Source: an uncultured Pelosinus sp.
GTDB lineage: Bacteria > Bacillota > Negativicutes > Sporomusales > Acetonemataceae
Assembly: GCA_900542835.1 (NCBI GenBank)
Contig: UQPB01000005.1
Span: 53,159 to 117,158, forward strand
Direction: 5' to 3'
DNA length: 64,000 nucleotides
The notes under the pieces are model-generated. The model did no database searches, was not told the DNA's origin, and saw only the letters and a list, made by a program, of their open reading frames with translations. The position numbers and the translations under genes were made by a program. Shown in pieces: positions 8,175 through 17,410 of the stretch (the first letter of the stretch is position 1; each line of letters begins with the position of its first letter).

Positions 8175-9275
8175 TTATGATAAATTGTTCAGAAAATCAG
8201 CATAAGTAAACTCGCGAACCAGTTCAAGCCTTCCGTCCAGACGGCGAACGGCAATCGAAGGCATTTGCAGACCATTGAACCAATTCTTCTTTACCATTGT
8301 GTAGCCAGCGGCATCGGCGAAACAGATCTGATCACCGACAGCCAGCTCACGCTCAAAGCGAAAGGTTCCGAACACATCACCAGCCAGGCAGGAACGCCCG
8401 GCAATCATATATTGATGATCGCCACTGTCCGGCTCCAGCTTGGCCGACAGGCGGTAGATCAACAAATCCAGCATATGAGCCTCAACCGACGCATCAACAA
8501 TGGCAATATTTTTTTCATTATGCACCACATCGACCACGCTGGTAACCAATTCCGCGCAGCCGGTAATCGCGCTCTCCCCCGGCTCCAGATACACCTGAAC
8601 ATCATAAAGAGCGGCAAACTCGGCCAGCTTGCGGCTGAACGCCTCAACCGGATAGCCTGCCTTGGTAAAATACAGGCCGCCTCCCAGGCTGACCCATTCC
8701 AATTGCCGCAACAGACTGCCATAGCACTCGCCAAGCTGATCAAGCTGTTTTGAGAAGGATTCCAGATCATCGTTTTCGCAATTATAGTGAAACATCAACC
8801 CACTGAGTTGCGGCAGCCATGCCTCCAGCCGCCACTTATCCACCACTCCCAGCCGCGAATAGCGGCGGGCGGGATCAGCCAGATCAAAGCCGGAATGGCT
8901 GAAACCGGGATTAACCCGTAATCCCAGCTTGCGATGCTTGACGCAGTCATAACTTCGTTCCAGCTGAGAAATGGAGTTAAAAATAATTTTATCGGCAAAC
9001 TGCGCAACCTCTTTGATATCCGTATCGGAATATCCCACACAGTACGCGTGTGTTTCCTTGCCGAATTTCTCCGCTCCCAGCCGCGCTTCAAACAAGGAAC
9101 TGGAAGTGGTCCCGTCCATATATTGCCGCATAAGGTCAAATACGCACCAAGTGGAAAAGCACTTCAGCGCCAGCACCGATTTAGCGCCGGAAAGCTGTCG
9201 CACCTGTTCAATAATCTGCATATTACGCAGTAGTTTCTGTTCGTCAATCAGATAATAAGGGGTTGTTATGTTCAT
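8175..9275 (-). CDS. nspC: Carboxynorspermidine decarboxylase
   Basis: A 366-residue PLP-dependent alanine-racemase-fold decarboxylase that removes the carboxyl group of carboxy(nor)spermidine, giving spermidine or norspermidine. The PLP lysine lies in SVLALKCFS near residue 38, followed by DGTTSSSLFEARLG; CVGYSDTDI, GLRVNPGFSHSG, HYNCEN and YLEPGES are typical of NspC. It is first in a two-gene operon with the dehydrogenase. The ATG has AGGAG ten bases upstream, and a good vegetative promoter lies about 35-60 bp upstream. This route replaces the SpeD/SpeE aminopropyl pathway in many gut and anaerobic bacteria. Confidence 0.92.
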   Translation of the reverse strand: MNITTPYYLIDEQKLLRNMQIIEQVRQLSGAKSVLALKCFSTWCVFDLMRQYMDGTTSSSLFEARLGAEKFGKETHAYCVGYSDTDIKEVAQFADKIIFNSISQLERSYDCVKHRKLGLRVNPGFSHSGFDLADPARRYSRLGVVDKWRLEAWLPQLSGLMFHYNCENDDLESFSKQLDQLGECYGSLLRQLEWVSLGGGLYFTKAGYPVEAFSRKLAEFAALYDVQVYLEPGESAITGCAELVTSVVDVVHNEKNIAIVDASVEAHMLDLLIYRLSAKLEPDSGDHQYMIAGRSCLAGDVFGTFRFERELAVGDQICFADAAGYTMVKKNWFNGLQMPSIAVRRLDGRLELVREFTYADFLNNLS

Positions 9276-9308
9276 TGTTGTTAAACTCCTATATGTACAT
9301 CAAATTTA

Positions 9309-9337
9309 ATAATAGCAAACTCTAGCCAGTTTGTCGA
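9309..9337 (-). promoter_or_regulatory. Sigma-A-like promoter of nspC
   Basis: On the minus strand TCGACA (9332-9337) and TATTAT (9309-9314) are 17 bp apart; each matches the consensus at five of six positions. It lies 33 bp before the nspC ATG. Confidence 0.65.
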
Positions 9338-9413
9338 ATATTTGTTGAAAAAAGACAAAATTCCCGAAAAAATAGCCATTTTTAGCCTTTTCACACGCCC
9401 TGGCGTCAACGCA

Positions 9414-9445
9414 AATGGCTTCAACCCGTTAAGATTGAAGCCATT
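9414..9445 (-). terminator. Hairpin after buk
   Basis: AATGGCTTCAA and TTGAAGCCATT form a perfect 11-bp stem with a 10-nt loop, 38 bp after the buk stop. The following T-run is short, so termination may be partial. Confidence 0.5.
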
Positions 9446-9482
9446 CTTTCCCGCGGCTTTCAGCACCAAAAGACACTAGGTA

Positions 9483-10559
9483 TTAGCGGTATTCCTTCGC
9501 CGCTTCCTCCCCTCGCAGCACACGCAGGGCACCTTCGGTCAATGCGATCATCTCGTCCTCTCCGGGAATAATTTTTACCGGCGCGATAAAGTTAACCCGT
9601 GCCGCAATCCACTGCACCAGCATAGCGTCATGGGCAAGCCCGCCGGTCAAAATAACAGCGTTGACCTTACCAGCCAAAACCGCCGCGGCACTGCCGATTT
9701 CCTTGGCGACCTGGTAGGCCATCGCCTGATAAACCAGCGTGGCTTTGTCATTGCCGCCGTCGATCATTTTCACAACTTCGCGGCCGTCGTTGGTCCCCAG
9801 GTAAGCGACGAGGCCGCCTTGTCCGACTAACAGTTTTTTCACCTCATCCAGCCGATAGGAAGAGCAGCAGCAGAGCTCGACGACTTGCTTAACCGGCAGG
9901 CTGCCGGCCCGCTCCGGCGTGAAGGGGCCTTCGCCGCCAAGCGCATCATTGACATCGATGACCCGGCCGCGCTGATGGGCGCCGACACTGATGCCGCCGC
10001 CTAAATGGGCGACGACCAGGTTGAGCTGCTCATAGGCTTTTCCCAGCTCGGCCGCTACCCGGCGGGCTACCGCCTTCTGGTTGAGAGCGTGAAAGATGCT
10101 GGCCCGGTCATAACCGGGCAGCCCCGACAAACGGGCAATAGCAGCCATTTCATCAACAACAACCGGATCGACTATGTAAGCGGGAATTCCAGCCTCAGCG
10201 GCAAGCTCCCTGGCAATAACCGCGCCCAGATTTGCGGCGTGTTCACCTCGCTCGGCCAGCCGCATCGCTTCAAGCATGGCTGCGTTTACGGCATAAGTGC
10301 CGCCCTCAATCGGCTTTAACAGCCCGCCCCTGCCAACTACCGCCGCCAGGCCGCTCAGCTTAATTCCCTGTTCATCCAGTGCCTGACGGATTCCCTGCAT
10401 GCGAAACTGCAGTTGATCGATCACACAGGCAAAAGGGGCCAAATCATCACTTGTGTAGCGGATAACCTGTTCAAAAACAGGCTCAAGATTATTAAAAACA
10501 GCTAGCTTTGTAGAAGTCGAGCCCGGATTTATCGCCAGCACTGAAAAAATCTGTCTCAT
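9483..10559 (-). CDS. buk: Butyrate kinase
   Basis: A 358-residue acetokinase-family enzyme that converts butyryl phosphate and ADP to butyrate and ATP. The N-terminal LAINPGSTSTKLAVF phosphate-binding motif, GRGGLLKPIEGGTY, HLGGGISVGAHQRG and the C-terminal ILTGGLAHD are diagnostic for butyrate/branched-chain kinases. Its ATG overlaps the ptb stop by four bases (ATGA), so the two are translationally coupled. Substrate could include branched-chain acyl phosphates, as some Buk enzymes do; no bkd genes are present in the window. Confidence 0.95.
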   Translation of the reverse strand: MRQIFSVLAINPGSTSTKLAVFNNLEPVFEQVIRYTSDDLAPFACVIDQLQFRMQGIRQALDEQGIKLSGLAAVVGRGGLLKPIEGGTYAVNAAMLEAMRLAERGEHAANLGAVIARELAAEAGIPAYIVDPVVVDEMAAIARLSGLPGYDRASIFHALNQKAVARRVAAELGKAYEQLNLVVAHLGGGISVGAHQRGRVIDVNDALGGEGPFTPERAGSLPVKQVVELCCCSSYRLDEVKKLLVGQGGLVAYLGTNDGREVVKMIDGGNDKATLVYQAMAYQVAKEIGSAAAVLAGKVNAVILTGGLAHDAMLVQWIAARVNFIAPVKIIPGEDEMIALTEGALRVLRGEEAAKEYR

Positions 10560-11476
10560 GCCAGCGCACCACTATTCTGATTTGCCAGCAAAACAGCAAC
10601 GGCAATCGAATTGAGCTTGGCCGCGTCCGAATCGGCACGCGAGGTCAATACAACCGGCGCTTTAGCTCCGGCAACGATGCCGGCAATATTGCCCCTGGCA
10701 AAGAAGCTGATGGCTTTATACAGCGCGTTTCCGGCTTCAATAGAAGGCATCAGCAAAATATCGGCATTGCCGGCCACCGGATCAGCAATGCGCTTATGCC
10801 GGGCCGCTTCAATTGATACCGCGTTGTCAAGCGCCAGCGGCCCTCCCACGATACAGCCGCTTAACGCGCCGTTCCGGTTCAGCTCTGCCAGCTTTGCCGC
10901 ATCCAGCGTGGCTGCCATTTTAGGGTTTACCTTTTCCAGGGCGCAGACACAGGCGACCCTGGGATTGCGATTGCCCAGAGTATTGGCAATCATAACGGCA
11001 TTTTCAATAATCTGCCGCTTAACCGCCACATCGGGAGCAATATTCATTGCCGCGTCAGTAATATAAATCAGCCTGCCATAGCCGCCGGCATCTGTTAAGG
11101 CCACATGCGACAGGACATTGGCCGTTCGCAGTCCGGCTTCCTTGTCCAGAACGGCTTTGAGCAGCAGCGCCGTGTCCACCAGCCCCTTCATGACAATCTG
11201 TGCTTCCCCCCGGGCCACCAGCGCCACCGCCCGGCTGCAGGCCTGGGTGTTGTCCGGCGCATCAATCAGTTCGAATAAGCCGATATCAATTTGTTGCTCC
11301 TGCGCGACCCGCCGGATTCCCTCACTGTCGCCGACAAGTATTGCATCAGCAATTCCCAGTTGTTTGGCGTCTCGCACCGCCCGCAGCACTTCCGGATCCT
11401 GCGCGGCGGCAACCGCCAGCTTCCTTGGCAGTCCGGCCCGGGCGGCGGCAATAATCTGGTCAAACCGGTTAATCAT
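10556..11476 (-). CDS. ptb: Phosphate butyryltransferase
   Basis: A 306-residue phosphate acyltransferase that turns butyryl-CoA into butyryl phosphate for the adjacent kinase, giving substrate-level ATP from butyryl-CoA. Family motifs include AILVGDSEGI, IVMKGLVDTALLLKAVL, LSHVALTDAGG and the C-terminal ADILLMPSIEAGNALYK. The ATG at 11476 has GAGGTG five bases upstream; a GTG three bases earlier would be too close. A good TATAAT box lies near 11565 but without a convincing -35, so an activator may be needed. Confidence 0.93.
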   Translation of the reverse strand: MINRFDQIIAAARAGLPRKLAVAAAQDPEVLRAVRDAKQLGIADAILVGDSEGIRRVAQEQQIDIGLFELIDAPDNTQACSRAVALVARGEAQIVMKGLVDTALLLKAVLDKEAGLRTANVLSHVALTDAGGYGRLIYITDAAMNIAPDVAVKRQIIENAVMIANTLGNRNPRVACVCALEKVNPKMAATLDAAKLAELNRNGALSGCIVGGPLALDNAVSIEAARHKRIADPVAGNADILLMPSIEAGNALYKAISFFARGNIAGIVAGAKAPVVLTSRADSDAAKLNSIAVAVLLANQNSGALA

Positions 11477-11699
11477 CACAACACCTCATTTCAGCATTAC
11501 CTAAACGATTAAGCCTTAAATCGGCCTGAGACGGCATATTTCGCAATAATCAATTAATTTATTATATAGTTAGTTTAGCATAAATTCCATTAATTGTATT
11601 GTGTTTTTTCCAGCCGTTTATTGGGTTTAAAAGCGGCAAAATCTTAGATACTAGTATTGTGCCAATACTACATACAGTACACCAAACAAAGGACATGTG

Positions 11700-13292
11700 A
11701 TGATGAATTCGCTAACAGATGTTCTGCAGGCTGGGTGGCGGCCGCTGTTTGTTTTGGCCCTGCTGCTTGCCGCAGCAGCGTTGTTGCTGAAGCCAGCGCT
11801 GCGCTTTGTGACTAAACGGATCGTCGATTCCACTTCCGCCAAGCTCCTATCTGAGCCATACGACCAGAATCTGGCCGAATTGCTGCCCTCGCTGAAACGG
11901 TTTTCCGTGATCAATTTCATTGAACTCAGCCTGCGGGCCCAGCGGGGAATAGTGATAGCGCGCCCGCTGGGATCGCCCAAGCATTATCTTGGCTATGACA
12001 ACTTAATGTTTTCTCCCCGCCAGATGGCCAGTCTGGCACTGCCGGTGGCGACGACCATTGACATGGCGGTAACGCTTGGCCGTAATGCCCAAAGGCCTCT
12101 GCAGCTTGGCATTCCGCTGATGATTGCCGGCATGGCCTTTGGCGCCGGCCTTAGTGAGGAAGCCAAGCTGGCGCTGGCGAAAGCCTCCAAAACCCTGAAA
12201 ACAGCTAACTGCTCAGGCGAAGGACCGTTTTTGGCCGAAGAAGCCCGGCAGTCAGGCAAATACATCCTGCAGGTTTGCTGTTGGACATGGGGGGCCCGGA
12301 CAGCCGAGCAAATTGCAATGGCTGATATGCTGGAAATCAAAATGGGACAGGGCAGTGATATGGGGCCGGCGGAGCTGCCAGCCGCCGATATCGCCGGCAA
12401 GGCCCAGGTTCTGGGCGGTTTGGCACCGGGAGAACCGGCGGTGGGGCTGCCCGCACCGCCCGGAGTGCTGACCCCGCAGGATTGGCCGGAGTTCATGCGC
12501 CAGCTGCGGCAAAAAGCCAACGGCATCCCGATTGCCCTAAAAATTATGGCTACCGATCATATTGAGGAAGAATTAGCGATTGCGGAAAAACTGGGGTTTG
12601 ACGTTATTGTCATTGACGGCTGCGAAGGCGGCTCGCATGCGACACCGCCCATCAAACAGGACGATTTCGGCATTCCCAGCCTGTATGCGTTAATGCGGGC
12701 CAAACGATTTTTAGCCAACAGTTCCCTGAGTCTGGTCATTTCCGGCGGCTACTTTACTCCCGGCCAATGCCTGAAAGCGCTGGCCCTGGGCGCCGATGCC
12801 GTTTATCTGGGCACGGTCCCCCTGTTCGCACTGGGACATAATCAAACGGAAAAGGTTTTACCCTGGGAGCCGCCAACAACATTACTCTATTACAATTCCC
12901 GCGACAGCTCCCAGTTGGATATTGATCAGGCGGCTGACAGCGTTGCCAACGCAATGACCTCGATGGTGCTGGAAATGGAGGAGGCGATGCGGGCACTGGG
13001 GAAGACGTCGCTACAGGAACTGGGGCCGGCAGATCTGGTAGCGCTTGATGCCGTTACCGCCGAGCTGACAGGCGTCAGGCTGGCGCTACAGCCGCCGCCA
13101 GCGGCCGCCAACTGCCTGAAGCCGCTGGCGGAGCTAAAGGAACAGCTGCGTTATGCCCGCAGCCTGGCTCATATGCTCGAAACAGCGGCACAAGTTGTCG
13201 CCGCTGACAACAACAGCCAGCACGGCTTAAACCGGCAGCTGCAGGCGGAAAAGCAGCGGCCACTCCGCCAATCCCGCCGCCAACCGATATAA
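11700..13292 (+). CDS. FMN-binding glutamate synthase-like protein, membrane-anchored
   Basis: A 530-residue protein with one N-terminal membrane helix (residues about 15-35) followed by the TIM-barrel FMN domain of the glutamate synthase large subunit (residues about 85-430). Recognisable parts are GIPLMIAGMAFGAGLSEEAK, the NCSGEGPFLAEEA loop, KIMATDHIEEE, DGCEGGSHATPP in place of the usual DGxxGGTGA, and ISGGYFTPGQCLKALALGADAV. The cysteine-rich [3Fe-4S] motif of true GltB is absent, as are the glutaminase domain and any GltD nearby. It belongs to a stand-alone family of unknown reaction. Start is uncertain between GTG 11697, ATG 11700 and ATG 11703; AGGA fits 11700 best. A stable hairpin follows. 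Confidence 0.8.
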   Translation: MMNSLTDVLQAGWRPLFVLALLLAAAALLLKPALRFVTKRIVDSTSAKLLSEPYDQNLAELLPSLKRFSVINFIELSLRAQRGIVIARPLGSPKHYLGYDNLMFSPRQMASLALPVATTIDMAVTLGRNAQRPLQLGIPLMIAGMAFGAGLSEEAKLALAKASKTLKTANCSGEGPFLAEEARQSGKYILQVCCWTWGARTAEQIAMADMLEIKMGQGSDMGPAELPAADIAGKAQVLGGLAPGEPAVGLPAPPGVLTPQDWPEFMRQLRQKANGIPIALKIMATDHIEEELAIAEKLGFDVIVIDGCEGGSHATPPIKQDDFGIPSLYALMRAKRFLANSSLSLVISGGYFTPGQCLKALALGADAVYLGTVPLFALGHNQTEKVLPWEPPTTLLYYNSRDSSQLDIDQAADSVANAMTSMVLEMEEAMRALGKTSLQELGPADLVALDAVTAELTGVRLALQPPPAAANCLKPLAELKEQLRYARSLAHMLETAAQVVAADNNSQHGLNRQLQAEKQRPLRQSRRQPI

Positions 13293-13299
13293 GAAGAAC

Positions 13300-13346
13300 G
13301 ATAAAGGCAACAGGGGTGCGTAATACGTACCTCTGTTGCCTTTATC
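13300..13346. terminator. Long hairpin between convergent genes
   Basis: GATAAAGGCAACAG (13300-13313) pairs perfectly with 13333-13346, and the stem extends inward with one G-U pair to over 20 bp. It lies between the convergent glutamate-synthase-like and deacetylase genes and probably ends both transcripts; only the minus side is followed by T-rich sequence. Confidence 0.6.
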
Positions 13347-13406
13347 ATCACGCCCAGCGATTGATTGCGTCACCATCGCCTCAATCTGACGTTATCCGGC
13401 TTCACA

Positions 13407-14174
13407 TCAGCGCTTAGTCAGCAGGCTGTCCCGCCAGTCGACCAGTTCCGCCCGCAGCAGCCGCAGCTTGAATTCCCATAACCCCAGTTTGGCGCGCGGT
13501 ACATTTATCCGCTTCCAGCGATAAGGAGGATCGGCGGCGGTATTCAGGCCGGCGAGGCCGGTACAGGCGCCACGATAACCGGCCTGCTGCAGCAGCGAAA
13601 AGATAGATGGATTAAACTGCCCGAAAGGATAGGCCAGAAACTGCACCGGCTTGCCAATCCCGGCCTCCAGCGACAGCTTTGACTGCAGAATTTCCTGCCG
13701 CTGCCGCGCCGTATCTACCTGGCTCAGGTCTGCATGACTGACTGTATGCGAGCCGATCTCGACGCCCCGGCTCTGCATATACTGCAGTTGCTCCCAGGTC
13801 AGATAGTGAGGCTGTCCCACACTGCCGCTAATGACAAATACGGTCGCTTTCATTCCGTAGCTCTCCAGAATAGGCAGCGCGACCAGCAGATTATCCTCAT
13901 AACCGTCGTCAAAGGTAATGACAACCGGCTTTTCCGGCAGCGCCGCGCCGCCGGAAAATGCGTCAGCCATCTCGGCCAGCGAGACGGCTGTATATCCATG
14001 CTGCTTCAGATAATGCATCTGCTCGCGAAACTCCTCCGGACTGACGCTGTAACGTTCCGCATCAGCATTAACCCGGTGATAAGCCAGAATAGGCACTCCC
14101 CCGGCCGGCATCAGCAACCAGCCGGCCAGCAGCACCAAAAAGGCCAATATGATTAGACCGCGACTACGTTTCAC
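13407..14174 (-). CDS. Polysaccharide deacetylase family protein, membrane-anchored
   Basis: A 255-residue protein with an N-terminal membrane anchor (residues about 5-25) and a NodB-type metal-dependent deacetylase domain that removes N- or O-acetyl groups from extracellular polysaccharide. Motifs: VPILAYHRV, TFDDGYEDN (catalytic Asp and metal Asp), and SHTVSHADL (the HxxxH metal ligands). A GTG at 14174 with GAGGG six bases upstream is chosen; it overlaps the whiA end by 11 bp, indicating translational coupling. Longer in-frame starts would run far into whiA. It is the last gene of the PHP-rapZ-yvcK-whiA operon, consistent with an envelope role. Confidence 0.88.
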   Translation of the reverse strand: MKRSRGLIILAFLVLLAGWLLMPAGGVPILAYHRVNADAERYSVSPEEFREQMHYLKQHGYTAVSLAEMADAFSGGAALPEKPVVITFDDGYEDNLLVALPILESYGMKATVFVISGSVGQPHYLTWEQLQYMQSRGVEIGSHTVSHADLSQVDTARQRQEILQSKLSLEAGIGKPVQFLAYPFGQFNPSIFSLLQQAGYRGACTGLAGLNTAADPPYRWKRINVPRAKLGLWEFKLRLLRAELVDWRDSLLTKR

Positions 14175-15111
14175 GCTTATCCCTCGCTTCAATTTCTGCG
14201 GCGATTGCTTCCAGCTTGCGCAGACGATGATTAATGCCCGACTTCCCCAGTCTGCCGCCGGCAGCCTCGACCAACTCCTGCAGTGTGGCTTCCGGCAGTT
14301 CCAGCCGCAGCCGGGCTGTCTCCCGCAGGGATTTCGGCAATTGCTCAAGTCCGCCCGCGGCTTCAATGCGGCGAATGGCATCAAGCTGGCGGCCGGCGGC
14401 ATTGACGGTTTTTTGCAAATTAGCGGTTTCGCAATTGACCAGACGATTGACTTGATTGCGCATATCTTTGACCACCCGGACATTTTCAAAGTTCATAACC
14501 GCTTGATAAGCGCCGACCAGGCCGAGAAAACCGCTGATGGCGTCACCGTCTTTCAGGTAGACGACAAAATCGCGTTTGCGCTCCGTTATGCCGGCTGGCA
14601 GCCGCTGGCCCCGCAGCAGTTTATAAAGATTTCTCGCAAATGTTTCATTAGCGGTCACTAATTCAAGATGGTAATCACCCTCCGGTTTGTTAACCGAACC
14701 GCCGCCGAGAAAGGCCCCCCGCAGATAAGCCCGCCGGCAGCAGGGCTTGCTCAACAGGCTGGAATCATCGCCGCCCCAGCCGCCGGCTGCCAGGATCCCT
14801 AACGAAGTCAGCAGTTGCGTGACTGCCGAAGAGGGAATAATACTGATTTTGTAGCTGTTGCGCTTTTGCAGACGACGTGCCCGTGAAACAACGACCTCTG
14901 CCGCTACCGCAAACTCTTGCCGGATCAGCGTGAGCGCCTTGCGGGCCACAGCGGCGTTCTCCGTGGCAAAGGTCAGTCCCGGCACACCGGAGCCCCGGAT
15001 CAGCAGGGTGCCTCCCATACGCAGCAATGCCGCCAATTCCGCCATGCCGCAGCATTTGTCATCATCAAACAGCCGCGCCAGTTCATTGCGAACCTCAATC
15101 GAAAACGACAT
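14164..15111 (-). CDS. whiA: WhiA sporulation/cell-division regulator
   Basis: A 315-residue DNA-binding protein with two degenerate LAGLIDADG-homing-endonuclease-like lobes (about 20-200) and a C-terminal helix-turn-helix (about 240-310; LPKSLRETARLRLELPEATLQEL region, with GKSGINHRLRKLEAI). Motifs CRRAYLRGAFLGGGSVN and YHLELV are family signatures. In actinobacteria WhiA drives sporulation septation; in Firmicutes it affects division and chromosome segregation. Six bp separate it from yvcK, in the conserved rapZ-yvcK-whiA order. Confidence 0.95.
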   Translation of the reverse strand: MSFSIEVRNELARLFDDDKCCGMAELAALLRMGGTLLIRGSGVPGLTFATENAAVARKALTLIRQEFAVAAEVVVSRARRLQKRNSYKISIIPSSAVTQLLTSLGILAAGGWGGDDSSLLSKPCCRRAYLRGAFLGGGSVNKPEGDYHLELVTANETFARNLYKLLRGQRLPAGITERKRDFVVYLKDGDAISGFLGLVGAYQAVMNFENVRVVKDMRNQVNRLVNCETANLQKTVNAAGRQLDAIRRIEAAGGLEQLPKSLRETARLRLELPEATLQELVEAAGGRLGKSGINHRLRKLEAIAAEIEARDKRET

Positions 15112-15117
15112 TTTTTC

Positions 15118-16470
15118 TCACCTCTGCCGCTCTTCCTCCTGCAGATAATAATTCAGCAGCCTTACCCGCTCGCTCTTGCCGCCCAGCTTGACAATCATGT
15201 CAGTAATAGCCGCGGCCAGCCGCTCCGGGTCATGGCGCACCAAATCGGTCTCATTGACGATATTGGCTCTGACAGCCCGCACGCCCAGCGCCTCAATTGC
15301 CTCAATATCGGCGGTGACGGGAAAAGCGCCCTGACTGGCATAACGCTGCTGCAGCCCGGGAGCGATCGGCTGAGCGTTAACCACCGCGTAATCAATTACG
15401 CCCGGCCCCGCGTGATCAATAATGGCCTTAACATGCTGCGAAGCGGTATAGCCATCGGTTTCTCCCGGCTGTGTCATCACATTGCAAATATAAATTTTGA
15501 CAGCCTTAGTCCGCCGCAGCTCATCGGCAATCCCTCTGACTAATAAATTGGGCAAAACACTCGTATAAAGGCTGCCCGGCCCGATAATGCAGGCATCGGC
15601 GTCGCGAATTGCCGCCAGGGCGCTGGGAACCGGCCTGGCGTCCTCAGGCAGAATCCGCAGTTGCTGAATACATTGACCGCCAAGCGGGATATTTGATTCG
15701 CCCTCGATTATGCGTCCGTCGCACAGTGTTGCCGACAGCCGGATCGCCTCGGTTGTCGCCGGCAGCACCTGCCCGCGCACTGCCAGCACTTTGCTGGCCG
15801 CTTGCAGCGCCAGCTCCGCGTCGCCCTGCACTTCATTCATCGCCGCGATAAACAGGTTGCCAAAGCTATGGCCGGCCAAAGCGCCGTTGCCGCCAAAGCG
15901 GTGCTCAAACAATTTCTCCATCATCGGCTCGGTATCGGCCAGCGCAATCAGACAGCGGCGCAGGTCGCCAGGCGGCATCAGTCCAAGATCGCTGCGGATG
16001 CGGCCGGAAGAGCCGCCGTCATCACCAACTGTGACAATGGCCGTAATATTGTCACTGGCGGTTTTAATGCCGCGCAGCAGCACCGACAAACCGGTGCCGC
16101 CGCCGAGGACGGCGACAGCCGGTCCGCGATTGAGCCGGCGCTTTTCGTAAATACGGTTAATCAGGCCGCCGCCCTCTGGCAGCAGAACATCAATGATGGA
16201 AAGAATCAGCGCCCGCGTCGCGTAAGCCATGGCAGCAACGCCGGCGGCTATAATAATGCTGCCGATGAGTACCATGCCTGTGGACAGGAACTGCCCGGTC
16301 AGGCGGTAAACCCAAATAAAAATCATCCGTTCCAGCATGCCGATATATTGGTAGTTGAAGACGATGGCCGCGCCGAGGCCGAAAAGCAAGACACCCAGCG
16401 CAAACAACAGCAGCCAACGTTTTAATTTCATGCCTGGAGCCAGCCACTTAAAACGCGGTTGCACACTCAC
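15118..16470 (-). CDS. yvcK: YvcK/CofD-like gluconeogenesis factor with N-terminal membrane helices
   Basis: A 450-residue protein. Two hydrophobic segments (about 18-38 and 55-85) precede a CofD-fold UDP-sugar-binding domain beginning VAVLGGGTGLSVLLRGIK, with TVGDDGGSSGRIR, PPGDLRRCLIALAD, and GHSFGNLFIAAM. YvcK binds UDP-GlcNAc in Bacillus and influences cell shape and wall synthesis; the membrane extension is typical of several clostridial and negativicute forms. The GTG start overlaps the rapZ stop; a second GTG six bases downstream is equally possible. Confidence 0.92.
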   Translation of the reverse strand: MSVQPRFKWLAPGMKLKRWLLLFALGVLLFGLGAAIVFNYQYIGMLERMIFIWVYRLTGQFLSTGMVLIGSIIIAAGVAAMAYATRALILSIIDVLLPEGGGLINRIYEKRRLNRGPAVAVLGGGTGLSVLLRGIKTASDNITAIVTVGDDGGSSGRIRSDLGLMPPGDLRRCLIALADTEPMMEKLFEHRFGGNGALAGHSFGNLFIAAMNEVQGDAELALQAASKVLAVRGQVLPATTEAIRLSATLCDGRIIEGESNIPLGGQCIQQLRILPEDARPVPSALAAIRDADACIIGPGSLYTSVLPNLLVRGIADELRRTKAVKIYICNVMTQPGETDGYTASQHVKAIIDHAGPGVIDYAVVNAQPIAPGLQQRYASQGAFPVTADIEAIEALGVRAVRANIVNETDLVRHDPERLAAAITDMIVKLGGKSERVRLLNYYLQEEERQR

Positions 16471-17345
16471 ACCTCAATTACATTATGTTTGATATCGCGG
16501 TGCTCAAGGTTTACCTTAAATCCCTTCGCCTTCAGATGTGTATACAACTGTTCGGCCACAAACACAGAACGGTGCATGCCGCCGGTGCAGCCGATAGCGA
16601 TTACCAGCTGGCTTTTTCCCTCTTTGACAAAGTTAGGTGCCAGAAAATCGAGCAGCCCCTGCAGTTTCTCCAGGAATTGCTGCGTAATCGGCCACTTCCA
16701 GATATACTCCCGCACCGCCGCTTCCTGACCGCTGCGACGGCGTAAAGACTCTACGTAGAACGGGTTAGGCAAAAAGCGTACATCAAAAACCATATCCGCA
16801 TCCAGCGGTATCCCATGTTTAAAGCCAAACGAAACCACGTTGATTGTCATGCGTTCCCGTCGCGAATCATCGGCGAACAGGGCGACAATCTGGTCCTTGA
16901 GCTGCGCGGTCGATAACTCCGAAGTATCGATAATATGACTGGCACGGCCGCGGATTCGTTCCAGCCGTTCCCGCTCCAGGCAAATGCCCTCGCTGACGCG
17001 GCCGTCAGGCGCCATCGGGTGGCGACGGCGGGTTTCCTTATACCGCCGGATCAGTGTTTCCTCTGAAGCCTCCAGGAACAGGACTTCGTAAGAGTAGCCC
17101 AGCTTCTCCATATCTTCAAGTACCTGCACCAGCATATCAAAAAATTCGCCGCCGCGAATATCGACAACCAGGGCAATACGGCTTACCCGACCGCCCGATT
17201 GAGAGCAGATTTCGGCAAATTTCGGGATCAGCGTCGGCGGCAGATTATCAACGCAGAAATAGCCCAGATCCTCAAGGGATCGCATGACCTGCGTCTTGCC
17301 GGCACCGGACATGCCGGTGACAATAACTAAACGAAATGCTTCCAT
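16467..17345 (-). CDS. rapZ: RNase adapter protein RapZ (YvcJ-type nucleotide-binding protein)
   Basis: A 292-residue P-loop protein. Walker A is VTGMSGAGKT (residues 7-16), with the DNLPPTLIPKF and VDIRGGEFF motifs, and the C-terminal CTGGMHRSVFVAEQL and HRDI motifs. It hydrolyses GTP/ATP; enterobacterial RapZ guides RNase E on GlmZ, while Firmicute YvcJ acts in competence and wall precursor sensing. The ATG at 17345 follows GGAGG; the earlier in-frame start would include that site. It overlaps yvcK by four bases. Confidence 0.93.
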   Translation of the reverse strand: MEAFRLVIVTGMSGAGKTQVMRSLEDLGYFCVDNLPPTLIPKFAEICSQSGGRVSRIALVVDIRGGEFFDMLVQVLEDMEKLGYSYEVLFLEASEETLIRRYKETRRRHPMAPDGRVSEGICLERERLERIRGRASHIIDTSELSTAQLKDQIVALFADDSRRERMTINVVSFGFKHGIPLDADMVFDVRFLPNPFYVESLRRRSGQEAAVREYIWKWPITQQFLEKLQGLLDFLAPNFVKEGKSQLVIAIGCTGGMHRSVFVAEQLYTHLKAKGFKVNLEHRDIKHNVIEV

Positions 17346-17410
17346 TGCTATTCCTCCTCTGCGACGCTGCATCCGCACAATCCGTTACAGGTCAGTTACC
17401 CGCAAACGCG

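Noticed and set aside
11540..11600. Sigma-54 promoter for ptb-buk
   Set aside because: A TATAAT is present and no GG-N10-GC pair fits; regulation remains unclear.
11649..11660. ATACTAGTAT as another site for the XRE regulator
   Set aside because: It lacks the central TA of the 6.3-6.6 kb palindromes and is short enough to occur by chance.
13407..14489. 360-residue form of the polysaccharide deacetylase
   Set aside because: Its first 105 codons lie inside whiA; the GTG at 14174 has a good ribosome site and starts at the membrane anchor.
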